60,677 nucleotides of DNA from the NCBI GenBank assembly GCA_003353785.1, contig PIVX01000009.1, positions 1 through 60,677 on the forward strand, written 5' to 3'. Both the position numbers and the translations under genes were made by a program. This document shows, piece after piece, positions 18,412 through 27,529 of the stretch (the stretch's first letter is position 1; every line of letters starts with the position of its first letter). The notes under the pieces are model-generated. The model saw only the letters and a program-made list of their open reading frames with translations, was not told the origin of the DNA and ran no database searches. The DNA is from Gammaproteobacteria bacterium (GTDB lineage: Bacteria > Pseudomonadota > Gammaproteobacteria > PIVX01).

Positions 18412-18954
18412 ATGGTTTTTACTAAAACTTCTATCGGGGGTCTTTTAATAGTTGAGCCAGCAGTTTTCAATGATGAAAGAGGGTTTTTTGTTGTAAAATA
18501 TCAGAAAAATCTCTTCAAAGAAGTTGGGATAGAAAATGAATTTGTTCAAGATAACTTGTCATATTCAAAATTCGGTACTATTCGAGGACTTCACTTTCAA
18601 AAACTTGTATGTTCTCAAGCAAAATTAGTCAGTGTAGCTAAAGGAAAAATTTTAGATGTTGCTGTTGATATAAGAAAAGGCTCTAAAACATTTGGAAAAT
18701 TTGAAGCAATTGGACTTTCAGATGAGAATAAACGTTCCTTTTTTATTCCAGATGGGTTTGCTCATGGATTTTCTGTTTTATCAGAATACGCAATTGTTAC
18801 TTATAAAGTTGATAAGTATTACGATAAAGAAAACGAAAGTGGAATAATTTATAATGATCCTGCTCTAAATATAAACTGGCAAATACCTGAAGATCAAATC
18901 ATTATATCAAATAAAGATTTACAATATAAAAGTCTTAAGGAAAGCGTAAGATGA
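18412..18954 (+). CDS. rfbC: dTDP-4-dehydrorhamnose 3,5-epimerase
   Basis: The third enzyme of dTDP-L-rhamnose synthesis, epimerising C3 and C5 of dTDP-4-keto-6-deoxyglucose. At 180 residues it is the usual length. The cupin fold shows DERGFF near 22, the catalytic histidine in RGLHFQ near 58-63, KGKILDVAVDIRKGS, PDGFAHGF near 125 and the tyrosine-rich YKVDKYYDKENE. It is the first rhamnose gene on the plus strand; rfbD follows after 234 bases, while rfbB and rfbA are 5 kb away on the minus strand. Confidence 0.93.
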   Translation: MVFTKTSIGGLLIVEPAVFNDERGFFVVKYQKNLFKEVGIENEFVQDNLSYSKFGTIRGLHFQKLVCSQAKLVSVAKGKILDVAVDIRKGSKTFGKFEAIGLSDENKRSFFIPDGFAHGFSVLSEYAIVTYKVDKYYDKENESGIIYNDPALNINWQIPEDQIIISNKDLQYKSLKESVR

Positions 18955-19188
18955 AATATACAAATAAATAATTGGAATAGAGTTATGAAAAATAAATTTA
19001 TGAGGTATTACAAGCAATTTACTAAATCATCTTTAGTAAATTTAAGTAATTTTTTTTAATTCAATTAATACCTATTGTAATGTCATGAATAGCATTCCAA
19101 ATTATTTTAACATTTATTCTGTTTTATCAAGAAAGTTAATGGTTATGTTGGGTCATATCAATAAAAATAAGACTAGATATAGAAATTT

Positions 19189-20031
19189 ATGATTCTAATT
19201 ACAGGTTCTAATGGTCAGTTGGGTAGTGAGTTAAAAAAATTTTATCGAGGAGATAAGGTTTTTTTTACAAATTCAGCACAGCTTGATATAACTGATTTAT
19301 CACAGTTAAATAGATGGTTCTCTGAAAAAAATATTACAAAAATTATAAATTGTGCAGGATATACTCATGTTGACAAAGCAGAACAAGAAAAAGAGCAATG
19401 TTTTAAAGTAAATACACATGGAGTGCTTAATTTATCGCAAATTTCAAAAGAAAAGAAAATTCCTCTAATTCATATATCCACTGATTACGTATTCGATGGG
19501 ACTAATCATGTTCCATATAAAGAGCATGATGTAGTCAACCCACAATCCATATATGGAGAAAGTAAGGCGGAAAGTGAGAAAATATTTATGGAAAATGCTT
19601 TCTCTGGTGTAATTATAAGGACATCTTGGCTATATTCTGAATTTGGGAAGAATTTTGTTAAGACAATAATAAAATATGGAAGAAAGCGTAATGAGTTAAG
19701 TATTTTATATGACCAAATAGGGACACCTACTTACGCTTATGATCTTGCAAATATAATTTATCATATTTTACCTCAGATAAAGAATAATGAAAAAGATGTA
19801 TATCATTTTTCAAACGAAGGAGTTGCCAGTTGGTATGATTTTGCTATCGAAATTATAAATATTAAAAATATAAAGTGTAAAATAAACCCTATAGAAACTG
19901 CTAAATATCCAACTCCAGCAAAAAGACCGCATTATTCTGTTTTTAGTAAAGAAAAAATAAAAAAGAAATTCAATGTAAAAAATAGATATTGGAAAGAGGC
20001 TTTAAAGGAATGTTTGAGTAAAATATATTAA
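19189..20031 (+). CDS. rfbD: dTDP-4-dehydrorhamnose reductase
   Basis: Final step of dTDP-L-rhamnose synthesis: NAD(P)H reduction of dTDP-4-keto-L-rhamnose. A 280-residue SDR with GSNGQLG at about 6-12 for cofactor binding, HISTDYVFDGTN with the catalytic threonine, and YGESKAESE giving the YxxxK pair near 124-128. Length and motifs are canonical. The 234 bases upstream hold no gene. With rfbA, rfbB and rfbC in the same window the pathway is complete. Confidence 0.93.
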   Translation: MILITGSNGQLGSELKKFYRGDKVFFTNSAQLDITDLSQLNRWFSEKNITKIINCAGYTHVDKAEQEKEQCFKVNTHGVLNLSQISKEKKIPLIHISTDYVFDGTNHVPYKEHDVVNPQSIYGESKAESEKIFMENAFSGVIIRTSWLYSEFGKNFVKTIIKYGRKRNELSILYDQIGTPTYAYDLANIIYHILPQIKNNEKDVYHFSNEGVASWYDFAIEIINIKNIKCKINPIETAKYPTPAKRPHYSVFSKEKIKKKFNVKNRYWKEALKECLSKIY

Positions 20032-20111
20032 TAATAGGTGGAGCTTGATGTAATAGCCTCAAAAATTTATTTAACTACCTACAGGTATATAGATAATTTT
20101 GTAAGTGGGCA

Positions 20112-20148
20112 AGAGCTATCTATAAGTGTAAATATTCACTACAGCTCT
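20112..20148. repeat. Nested inverted repeat between rfbD and a GT gene
   Basis: AGAGCT (20112-20117) pairs with AGCTCT (20143-20148) and, inside it, AGTG (20125-20128) pairs with CACT (20137-20140). Flanking GCA and TGC bases extend partial pairing. No T-run follows. It could be a transcript-processing or attenuation structure between the two genes. Confidence 0.35.
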
Positions 20149-20251
20149 AACTTGCTTGAAACTGCTTAGAAAAGCAAAGATTGAAAATAAGTTAAAATGA
20201 ATAGCAAATAGCTATTTTGATATTGAGAGATATAAAGGTATTAAATTATAT

Positions 20252-21136
20252 ATGAAGAAATTTAGTAATGAAATGTATAACGTTATAGGTTCTATTGTTT
20301 TATATGACTATGATCAAAAAAAACTTGAAAAAACTATTAGCGCATTTTTAAATTCTAATTTACAAGATATTAGACTTTGTCTTTTAGATAACTGTAAAGA
20401 AAAAGATGACTATATTAATATAATTTCAACAAAATACAAAAATATTGATTATATTTTTAATAATATAAACTTGGGTTATAGTGCTGGACATAATGTTGCA
20501 ATAAGAAAATATCAAGATAAAACAAAATATCATGTCGTCTTAAATCCAGATGTTTATTTTGATAAAAATACAATTCCAAGTTTATTTATAGAGATGGAAA
20601 AAGATACAACAATTGGACTGGCAAGTACAAAGATCTATTATCCAGATAAAAAGCAACAGTTTGTACATAAAATATTACCAAGACCTTTTGATGTAGGGGT
20701 GCGTTTTTTAAACAAACAAAAAAATCTAAGTGGCTATATACTAGCAAAGATATTTAAAAAGAGTATGAAACAATATGAATTAAAAAACTTGGATCATAAT
20801 AAAAATATTATATGCCCTTCAGTATCAGGTTGCTTCATGTTTTTTAGAAATTCAGTATTAAAAGAAATACAAGGATTTGATGAACTCTTCTTCATGTATT
20901 TTGAAGATATAGATATATCAAGAAGAGCGTTTAAAGCTTCAAAAAATATGATTTTTAATAACTTAACTGTTTATCACAATTGGGGGAAAGGAAGTTATAA
21001 GAACAAAAACCTTCTAAGATATCATTTAGCCTCTGCTTTCAAATACTTTAATAAATGGGGATGGATTTTCGATTTTGAACGAACAAAAATAAATGATTCG
21101 GCTGCAAATGTGCAGGTACAGAGCACGTTAGAATAG
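20252..21136 (+). CDS. Family 2 glycosyltransferase, rhamnosyltransferase-like
   Basis: A 294-residue GT2 enzyme of the WbbL/RfbF-type group. Landmarks are NLGYSAGHNVAI near 72-83, the metal-binding VLNPDVYF near 96-103, VSGCFMFFR near 190 and GFDELFFMYFEDIDISRR near 209-226. Members usually transfer L-rhamnose from dTDP-L-rhamnose, and its place between the two halves of the rhamnose pathway fits. The transfer is presumed to occur at the cytoplasmic membrane face on a lipid-linked acceptor. Donor identity is inferred from family and context. Confidence 0.8.
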   Translation: MKKFSNEMYNVIGSIVLYDYDQKKLEKTISAFLNSNLQDIRLCLLDNCKEKDDYINIISTKYKNIDYIFNNINLGYSAGHNVAIRKYQDKTKYHVVLNPDVYFDKNTIPSLFIEMEKDTTIGLASTKIYYPDKKQQFVHKILPRPFDVGVRFLNKQKNLSGYILAKIFKKSMKQYELKNLDHNKNIICPSVSGCFMFFRNSVLKEIQGFDELFFMYFEDIDISRRAFKASKNMIFNNLTVYHNWGKGSYKNKNLLRYHLASAFKYFNKWGWIFDFERTKINDSAANVQVQSTLE

Positions 21137-21445
21137 CTCCAGCCTTAATAATAAGTACATGGTATAGTTATATATTTCCTGAGTTCATAATGCTTATCGA
21201 GTATTTTTTTGAGTAGGCTCTAAAGCGAATTAAACAGCTGTATTAAAGATGTTATTAGTATCATCATTAATCATATTCATTTATAATTTCAACATAATTA
21301 TTGATCTTAATAAATAGCAATATAGTTTACAAAGATGTTACAGAGTATAGGAAAAATAAAAGTTATATATAACGGCTAGATAAGTATTGAAATAATAAAA
21401 AAAATCTATATAATAACATGTCTATTAAATTATAATAGTGTTCTT
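21137..21445. other. 309-bp intergenic region
   Basis: AT-rich sequence between the GT2 and WbsX-RgpF genes. I see no open frame, IS end or clear hairpin with a T-run. A promoter for the downstream gene is likely but not identifiable by eye. Confidence 0.4.
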
Positions 21446-23707
21446 ATGAGAATATTTCGGGAGATACAATTAGCATTTTTGATTATTTATTCAAAAATTT
21501 TCTCTTGGCATTTCAGGATACTGTCAAAAACTGTAAATTCTAAATTGATCACAAAATTTTTTAATTATAAGATTTTTATTTATAGAACAAATGGATTGGG
21601 GAGACTTAAGAAATTTTTAGCAATAACTAAGAAGAAGCTTGTTTATAATTATATGCGGTGCTTGCCATATACTAGACATTCGATTACCTGTGCTCTCAAA
21701 AAAGTAATTTATTCTTTATTGTTAACAGTAAAAGTATGCATAGATGTCATTAAGAATTATATTTTTAAACTACCGACTTATATTTTTTCTAGAGCAGAAG
21801 CCTATCTAAAATGTACATGTATAGAACAATTAGAAAGAAGTATTAAAGTCATTTCTAATCAAGATATTACAGAAAATTGTTTTTACAAGAATAGTATACG
21901 ACTCATAGCATTTTACTTACCTCAATTTCATACTATCTCTGAAAATGATGAGTGGTGGGGAGAAGGTTTTACTGAATGGGTAAATGTCAAGAAAGCTAAA
22001 CCTCTTTTTAATGGGCATTATCAGCCGCACATACCATTAGATGGATACTATGATTTAAGAAACATAGAATCACAAAAGAGACAAGTAAAGCTGGCTAAGC
22101 AACACGGTTTGGGTGGTTTTTGTTTTTACTTTTATTGGTTTAAAGGAAAAACATTGCTTGAAGAGCCGGTACGCCAATATTTAAACGAACCCTCTTTAGA
22201 CTTACCCTTTTGTTTGTGTTGGGCAAATGAGAATTGGACTAGAACTTGGGATGGCTTAGAAAAAAATATTTTAATTGCCCAAAATCATTCTGATGAAGAT
22301 GACATAGAATTTATAAAATATATTAGCGTTTACTTACAAGATTCAAGATATATTAGGATTAATGGCAGACCTTTATTGTTAGTATATAGCCCAGATAAAT
22401 TCCCCGAAGTTAAAAGAACAGCATCTTTATGGCGTGACTGGTGTAGAAAAAATGGTATTGGAGAGATTTATCTAGCCTATACTCAAGCTGATTTAGAAGA
22501 AGAACCCTATAAATACGGGTTTGATGCGGCTATAGATTTTCCTCCTCGTATTCCTAGTACGATAAGATCTTCCATTGGTACTTGCGAGCTTGGTTATAGT
22601 GGACATTTTGGTATGAGTGAAAATCAAGGGACTCTGTTTGATTGGAATAAACTCGTAGAGGCTAGTAAATGCCAGATGAAGAGGAAATATAGAATGTTTT
22701 TAACAGTAAATCCAGGATGGGACAATACTCCAAGAAGACCAAATAACGCACATATTCAACTTGGAAATTCTCCATATGCTTACCAAAAATGGTTACAAGA
22801 TGCGTCAGAATGGACGCTTAGTAACTCAGAAAATAGTGACGATAATTTAGTTTTTGTAAACGCATGGAATGAGTGGGGAGAAGGAGCCCATTTAGAGCCT
22901 GATCTTAAAAATGGGTACGCTTATTTGGAGTCTACTCGAATTGCGCTTTTAAAAGCTGAAATAAATTATTCAGCTACATGTGAGACTATTGACCAAGATA
23001 GATTAGCAATAGTAATACATGTATTTTATGTAGATTTATTAGAAGGCATGCTTGATAAAATAAAAAAGATTAATTTATCGGTTAAAATATATATAACAAC
23101 AATGACTAAGTATGAACAAGTTGTTCAGAGATTGCTTATAAAATATGAAATAGATTTTTATATTCTTACTGTTAGTAATAGAGGGCGTGATATATTGCCT
23201 TTTATAAAGATAATGCCATATGTAGTTCGAGATGGCTATAAAGTTGTACTGAAGTTACATACGAAACAGTCTACACATAGAAGAGATGGAAATATTTGGC
23301 GGCAAAATATGGTGAATAGTTTAACAGCTCCACATATTTCAAGTACAGTTTTGAATTATCTTGCTGGCAACAAAGATATAGGAATAATCGGGCCAGACCA
23401 GTACATTGTGCCTCTTTCTGCATTTATAGGATCTAACTTTAACATTTTAACAGATATTGCATATCGAATAGGTCTTAAACTAAATGAGGAAGTTATTAAT
23501 ACAACTAATTTTATTGCTGGTACAATGTTTTATTGTAGAGTTTCTTCAATATCGCCTTTACTAAATTTGAGAATTTCCGAGGAAGATTTTGATATCGAAC
23601 AAGGACAATTAGATGGTACTCTTGCTCATGTTTTTGAAAGGACTTTTTCTTTATCTGCAATGTCTGTAGGTCAAAAAGTTATAACTACTACACAAATGCT
23701 TTTATAG
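21446..23707 (+). CDS. WbsX-like / RgpF-like fusion polysaccharide enzyme
   Basis: A 753-residue protein. Residues 1-145 are basic with hydrophobic patches and unassigned. From about 151 a WbsX (GH99-like) domain is unmistakable: RLIAFYLPQFHTISENDEWW, GFTEWVNVKKAKPLF, GGFCFYFYWFKGK, CWANENWTRTWDG and, near 460, VNAWNEWGEGAHLEPD. From about 515 an RgpF-type rhamnan-synthesis domain follows: RLAIVIHVFYVDLLEGML, SNRGRDILPFI, VLKLHTKQSTHR and FIAGTMFYCR. Such fusions occur in O-antigen and rhamnan loci and are thought to build or modify the glycan. Placement among rhamnose genes agrees. Confidence 0.85.
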   Translation: MRIFREIQLAFLIIYSKIFSWHFRILSKTVNSKLITKFFNYKIFIYRTNGLGRLKKFLAITKKKLVYNYMRCLPYTRHSITCALKKVIYSLLLTVKVCIDVIKNYIFKLPTYIFSRAEAYLKCTCIEQLERSIKVISNQDITENCFYKNSIRLIAFYLPQFHTISENDEWWGEGFTEWVNVKKAKPLFNGHYQPHIPLDGYYDLRNIESQKRQVKLAKQHGLGGFCFYFYWFKGKTLLEEPVRQYLNEPSLDLPFCLCWANENWTRTWDGLEKNILIAQNHSDEDDIEFIKYISVYLQDSRYIRINGRPLLLVYSPDKFPEVKRTASLWRDWCRKNGIGEIYLAYTQADLEEEPYKYGFDAAIDFPPRIPSTIRSSIGTCELGYSGHFGMSENQGTLFDWNKLVEASKCQMKRKYRMFLTVNPGWDNTPRRPNNAHIQLGNSPYAYQKWLQDASEWTLSNSENSDDNLVFVNAWNEWGEGAHLEPDLKNGYAYLESTRIALLKAEINYSATCETIDQDRLAIVIHVFYVDLLEGMLDKIKKINLSVKIYITTMTKYEQVVQRLLIKYEIDFYILTVSNRGRDILPFIKIMPYVVRDGYKVVLKLHTKQSTHRRDGNIWRQNMVNSLTAPHISSTVLNYLAGNKDIGIIGPDQYIVPLSAFIGSNFNILTDIAYRIGLKLNEEVINTTNFIAGTMFYCRVSSISPLLNLRISEEDFDIEQGQLDGTLAHVFERTFSLSAMSVGQKVITTTQMLL

Positions 23708-23780
23708 AGCTTATAAAAAGTCTTCGAAATGTCGAATGGAGATTCTATAAAGTTAATATTACCTTTATTACTTTTTTGGC

Positions 23781-23817
23781 ACCCTTAATTTCAAGTAAGG
23801 TAGGATGAAGGGTTTTT
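23781..23817 (+). terminator. Probable intrinsic terminator after the WbsX-RgpF gene
   Basis: ACCCTT (23781-23786) pairs with AAGGGT (23808-23813), and the stem is followed by T at 23813-23817. It lies 74 bases after the stop and before the convergent rfbB end. The 21-base loop is long, so confidence is moderate. Confidence 0.45.
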
Positions 23818-23846
23818 GCAAGATTAGTAAATCAGCATTAATATTA

Positions 23847-24899
23847 TTATTTTTTTTCATTGGAACATTTATCTATTAAATACCACTTGACAATGTTTAG
23901 TATACTTTCTTTAAAATTATGTTTTGGGTTATATCCGATTTCTGTTTGAATTTTTCTATAATCAATAGCGTATCTAAAGTCATGGCCTAGTCTATCTTCA
24001 ACAAAACAAACTAAGCTTTCACTATTGTTACCATTATAAACAGGTGATTTGGGATATTTTTTAGATAAATCATTATTTCTTAAAAAGTTATCGGTTATCT
24101 CTGATATTTGTTTAATTAAATCAATATTATTTATTTCAGTGTTCCCACCGATATTGTATTTATTTCCTACAATTCCTCGATGTAATATCAAATCAATAGC
24201 ATAACAATGATCATCAACATGAAGCCAATCTCGTATATTTTTTCCATTACCATAAACTGGGATAGGTTTACCATTAGCAATATTTATAATTGTTTTTGGA
24301 ATTAATTTTTCTTCATGCTGAAATTTACCATAATTGTTTGAACAATTACTAGTTGTAATGTTCAAGTTGAAAGTTTTATGAAAAGCATTAACTAAATGGT
24401 CTGATGCTGCTTTAGTTGCTGAGTATGGAGAGCTAGGATCATAAGGAGTTAACTCTGTAAATGGACTATCTATTGACTCTAAGCTGCCATAGACTTCATC
24501 AGTAGAAATGTGATGGAATCGATGCTCTTTAACAATTTTGTTATCAACCCAAACTTTTCTGGCAGCTTTTAATAGATTATAAGTTCCTAATATGTTGTTA
24601 TTTATAAAACTATCAGGGTTTTTTATAGAATTATCGACATGAGAATCTGCTGCAAAATGGACTATCGTATCAATTTTATGATTCATTAGGATATCTATAA
24701 CTACTTCTAAATTATTAATGTCTTCGTGATAAAATTTAATATTGGGAATATCACTTATGTTTTTTTTGTTTCCGGCATATGTTAATGCATCTATAATGAC
24801 TAATTTATTTTCTGGATACTTTGTTATCCAATAATGACAAAAATTAGCACCGATAAACCCAGTGCCACCTGTAACTAATAGTACTTTTCTAGTTCTCAT
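23847..24899 (-). CDS. rfbB: dTDP-glucose 4,6-dehydratase
   Basis: Second step of dTDP-rhamnose synthesis, converting dTDP-glucose to the 4-keto-6-deoxy sugar with bound NAD. A 350-residue extended SDR: TGGTGFIGANF at about 10-20, HFAADSHVDNS near 83, HISTDEVYGS with the catalytic Thr-Asp-Glu triad near 132-137 and YSATKAASDH giving YxxxK near 158-162. Its start overlaps the 3' end of rfbA by 11 bases, so both are one minus-strand transcription unit that converges on the plus-strand WbsX-RgpF gene. Confidence 0.95.
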   Translation of the reverse strand: MRTRKVLLVTGGTGFIGANFCHYWITKYPENKLVIIDALTYAGNKKNISDIPNIKFYHEDINNLEVVIDILMNHKIDTIVHFAADSHVDNSIKNPDSFINNNILGTYNLLKAARKVWVDNKIVKEHRFHHISTDEVYGSLESIDSPFTELTPYDPSSPYSATKAASDHLVNAFHKTFNLNITTSNCSNNYGKFQHEEKLIPKTIINIANGKPIPVYGNGKNIRDWLHVDDHCYAIDLILHRGIVGNKYNIGGNTEINNIDLIKQISEITDNFLRNNDLSKKYPKSPVYNGNNSESLVCFVEDRLGHDFRYAIDYRKIQTEIGYNPKHNFKESILNIVKWYLIDKCSNEKK

Positions 24900-25764
24900 T
24901 TATTAAATTTAGTAAATATTTTTTGTGGTTGCTATCATATAAGGTTTCTGTTATTTGAATTAATTTTTCTTTCGAAATAAAATTATTTAAATAGGCAATT
25001 TCTTCTAAACATGCAATTTTGAGACCTTGCCTGTGCTCTAGTGTTCTTACAAATTCACTTGCTTCTAACAAGGAATCGCATGTTCCAGCATCTAACCAAG
25101 CATTTCCTCTACCTAAAAATTTAACATGTAAGTTGTTTTTTGAGAGGTATATATTGTTTAAGTCAGTTATCTCTAGTTCACCTCTAACTGAAGGTGATAA
25201 GCTTTTAGAGTAAGATACAACATTATTATCATAAAAATAAAGCCCTGTTACTACATAACTAGATTTTGGAAATGTTGGTTTTTCTTCAATTGATACAACT
25301 TTATTATCCTTATCAAATTCTATTACTCCAAACCTGTTCGGTTCTCTTACTTTATAAGCAAAAACAGTTGCGCCATTTTCTAATTCAATATTTTTCTTTA
25401 GAAAATCAAATAAACCACTTCCATAAAAGATATTATCTCCAAGTATTAGTGCAACATGATCATCTCCTATAAACTCTTCTCCAATTATAAATGCCTCAGG
25501 TAGTCCGCCGGCTGATGGTTGAGCCAAATATTGGATATTAATACCAAGTGCATACCCATCTCCTAATAGTTTCTCATAAAGGTGGATATCTTCAGGTCTA
25601 GTTAAAATTAATATTTCTGAAATTCCTGACATCATAAGGACTGATAGAGAGTAGTAGATCATCGGCTTGTCATAAACAGGTAATAAATGTTTAGATACAG
25701 TTTTTGTTAAAGGATACAAACGTGTGCCATCACCTCCGGCTAATACTATACCTTTTTTAAGCAT
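24889..25764 (-). CDS. rfbA: Glucose-1-phosphate thymidylyltransferase
   Basis: First committed step of dTDP-L-rhamnose synthesis, joining dTTP and glucose 1-phosphate. A 291-residue nucleotidyltransferase with the signature GIVLAGGDGTRLYPLT at the N-terminus, LLPVYDKPMIYY near 27, LGDNIFYG near 108 with the metal-binding aspartate, and EEKPTFPKSSYVVTGLYFYD near 160-180. Length is canonical for RmlA. It is first in the rfbA-rfbB pair; upstream lies 160 bp of AT-rich DNA before an ISNCY-like remnant. Confidence 0.95.
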   Translation of the reverse strand: MLKKGIVLAGGDGTRLYPLTKTVSKHLLPVYDKPMIYYSLSVLMMSGISEILILTRPEDIHLYEKLLGDGYALGINIQYLAQPSAGGLPEAFIIGEEFIGDDHVALILGDNIFYGSGLFDFLKKNIELENGATVFAYKVREPNRFGVIEFDKDNKVVSIEEKPTFPKSSYVVTGLYFYDNNVVSYSKSLSPSVRGELEITDLNNIYLSKNNLHVKFLGRGNAWLDAGTCDSLLEASEFVRTLEHRQGLKIACLEEIAYLNNFISKEKLIQITETLYDSNHKKYLLNLINEN

Positions 25765-25924
25765 ATCACTCTTTTTATAACGTATATTCTAATTGTATAT
25801 AGAATGAAATTGTACACAAAATAACAGAATTTTTCTAGATATGTTGACAAAAATGCTAGCGTTTGTCACTAACAAGATATTTTGATGTATGGACTATAAA
25901 ATATTAACAAAAAATATATATAGC

Positions 25925-26395
25925 TCGAATTGCAATATAATGAATCGATATCAACACCAGCTAAACCCGGCTTGTTTTGATGAAATAACTCATCTTGTGC
26001 TCCACGCTTTACATTTCTTAAATCTTGCATGGCATTAATAATTTTACCCAATGAAATGCTAGGGTCTAATAATTTTTTAATCGCTTTAATCATACTGAGA
26101 AATGTTGAACGACAATCTAATACCATAACTATTACACATTGCTCTATCCATTCTTTAGTAACTGGAATATGAAAAAGAACTTTATCATCTTTTGCAGGCT
26201 TGTCAGAGAATATTGCATTTGCACTTTTCAGTAATGTATTTTTTTGTATATGAACAAATTGCCGACTTACTTTCTTCTGTTCAGCTAATGAGCAATTGTT
26301 TGTTTACAATTGACTGCGTTCAAAGCAAGTTCCTTCTTTTCCTGACCATCCATTCCATGGGCTATGTATTGAAGATTACTTGTTTTTAAAAGCAT
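25925..26395 (-). pseudogene. N-terminal remnant of an ISNCY-like transposase
   Basis: The minus strand reads from about 26391 MLLKTSNLQYIAHG..., an in-frame TAG after QTIAH, then KVSRQFVHIQKNTLL, VLFHIPVTKEWIEQCVIVMV, LLDPSISLGKIINAMQDL, RGAQDELFHQNKPGLAGVDI and ends near SLYC (about 25929), where similarity stops abruptly. Only the coding stretch up to 26126 is free of stops. It is the 5' half of the transposase type whose 3' end is at 17880-18225, in opposite orientation. Confidence 0.75.
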
Positions 26396-26436
26396 ATATA
26401 TTAGCTCCTATTCATTAGAAATAAAAGCTTAAATTT

Positions 26437-26527
26437 TATCAGAACGGACGATTAACTAACAATATATGGGCGTAATTTGAGCATTTTTTTTGATGAATAT
26501 GTAAGCTTGTTTTGAACCATGCCAAAA
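26437..26527 (+). repeat. Dispersed repeat copy 2 (probable IS end)
   Basis: It matches the reverse complement of 16735-16825, with shared blocks CGATTAACTAA and CGTAATTTGAGCA. Its position just upstream of the ISNCY-like transposase start suggests it is the left end of that element. Confidence 0.6.
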
Positions 26528-26676
26528 GTTTATGTATAATAACAAGGTTTAGGTTCTACTTCTAAGTTAATAGGTTATTACGGATTTTGAAAAATTGAAC
26601 AAAATCTGCTCGGCTAAGAATTTAGCTTGTAGAGCTTGTAACTATTATATGTGGTTTCAAATAGTAAAAAAATAAT
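26528..26676. other. Upstream region of the methyltransferase gene
   Basis: 149 bp. TATGTATAATAACAAGG near 26532-26548 contains a good -10-like TATAAT; a matching -35 is not obvious because an IS end lies immediately upstream. A promoter created at or near the IS junction is possible. Confidence 0.3.
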
Positions 26677-27483
26677 ATGAATAAATTAGATTTTAATCTT
26701 GAAAAATTTGTAGGTTTAAGAGATATACCAAAAGAATATATTAATTATGTTTGTGGGCATACAAGTTATGAGGAGTTTATATTAAGTGGCGCTGAAGTAT
26801 TTTTAATATTTGAATTGGCTTTAAATAAATATTTCAATAAAAAATTTTCGAGTTTAGATAATATACTAGATTTTGGTTGTGGCGCTGGACGATTAATACA
26901 ATTTTTATTGGAATTGAACACTAATGTGTATGGATGTGATGTAAATAGCACACTCATTAATTATTTGAAAAAGATAGGATATGCAAATTTATATAAGAAC
27001 AATTTTATACCACCGCTTAAATACGAAAGTAATTTTTTTCAATTCATTCAATCATTTTCCGTTTTTTCGCATCTTGCAGAAAATGATGAGTGTATTTGGT
27101 TAGAAGAGTTGTTTCGTATTGGGAGCCCTGGATGTATTTATTTTATAACTATACATGGAGAATGGGTGATACAAAATATTTTGAGTAAAGATGAGCAATC
27201 TATAGCAAAAACAGACGGTTTCTTGTTTAAGAATGTACACACTAGATCATCATGGAATAAAAAAATGAATTTCCCTGATGGTTATGAATGCTCTTTTCAT
27301 ACTACTGATTATATTTATAAAAACTGGAGTAAGTATTTTGATATTATTGATATAATTCCAGGAGATGGCTCTCAACTTTATCAAGACTCATACTTTAAAT
27401 ATCAAAATATATTTAAAAAAATCAGACCAATGGGGCAAGATTTAGTCATCGCTAAAAAAAACAATAAAGCTGTTAATTCATAG
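26677..27483 (+). CDS. Class I SAM-dependent methyltransferase
   Basis: A 268-residue methyltransferase. Motif I is ILDFGCGAGRLIQFL near residues 62-76, followed by an acidic residue at the end of the second strand in VYGCDVN, and a motif IV-like IQSFSVFSHLAENDECIWLE near 126-145. No extra domain or signal peptide is present. It is followed after 46 bases by an O-acyltransferase pair in the same direction, so it likely methylates a sugar of the surface glycan; the substrate is inferred only. Confidence 0.75.
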   Translation: MNKLDFNLEKFVGLRDIPKEYINYVCGHTSYEEFILSGAEVFLIFELALNKYFNKKFSSLDNILDFGCGAGRLIQFLLELNTNVYGCDVNSTLINYLKKIGYANLYKNNFIPPLKYESNFFQFIQSFSVFSHLAENDECIWLEELFRIGSPGCIYFITIHGEWVIQNILSKDEQSIAKTDGFLFKNVHTRSSWNKKMNFPDGYECSFHTTDYIYKNWSKYFDIIDIIPGDGSQLYQDSYFKYQNIFKKIRPMGQDLVIAKKNNKAVNS

Positions 27484-27529
27484 AAAATAGTTTTTTTATG
27501 ATATCCTGCTCTTTTTAATTTAGAATATT

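Noticed and set aside
24889..25764. Plus-strand frames at 25019-25213 and 25266-25472
   Set aside because: Antisense to rfbA, which has all family motifs.
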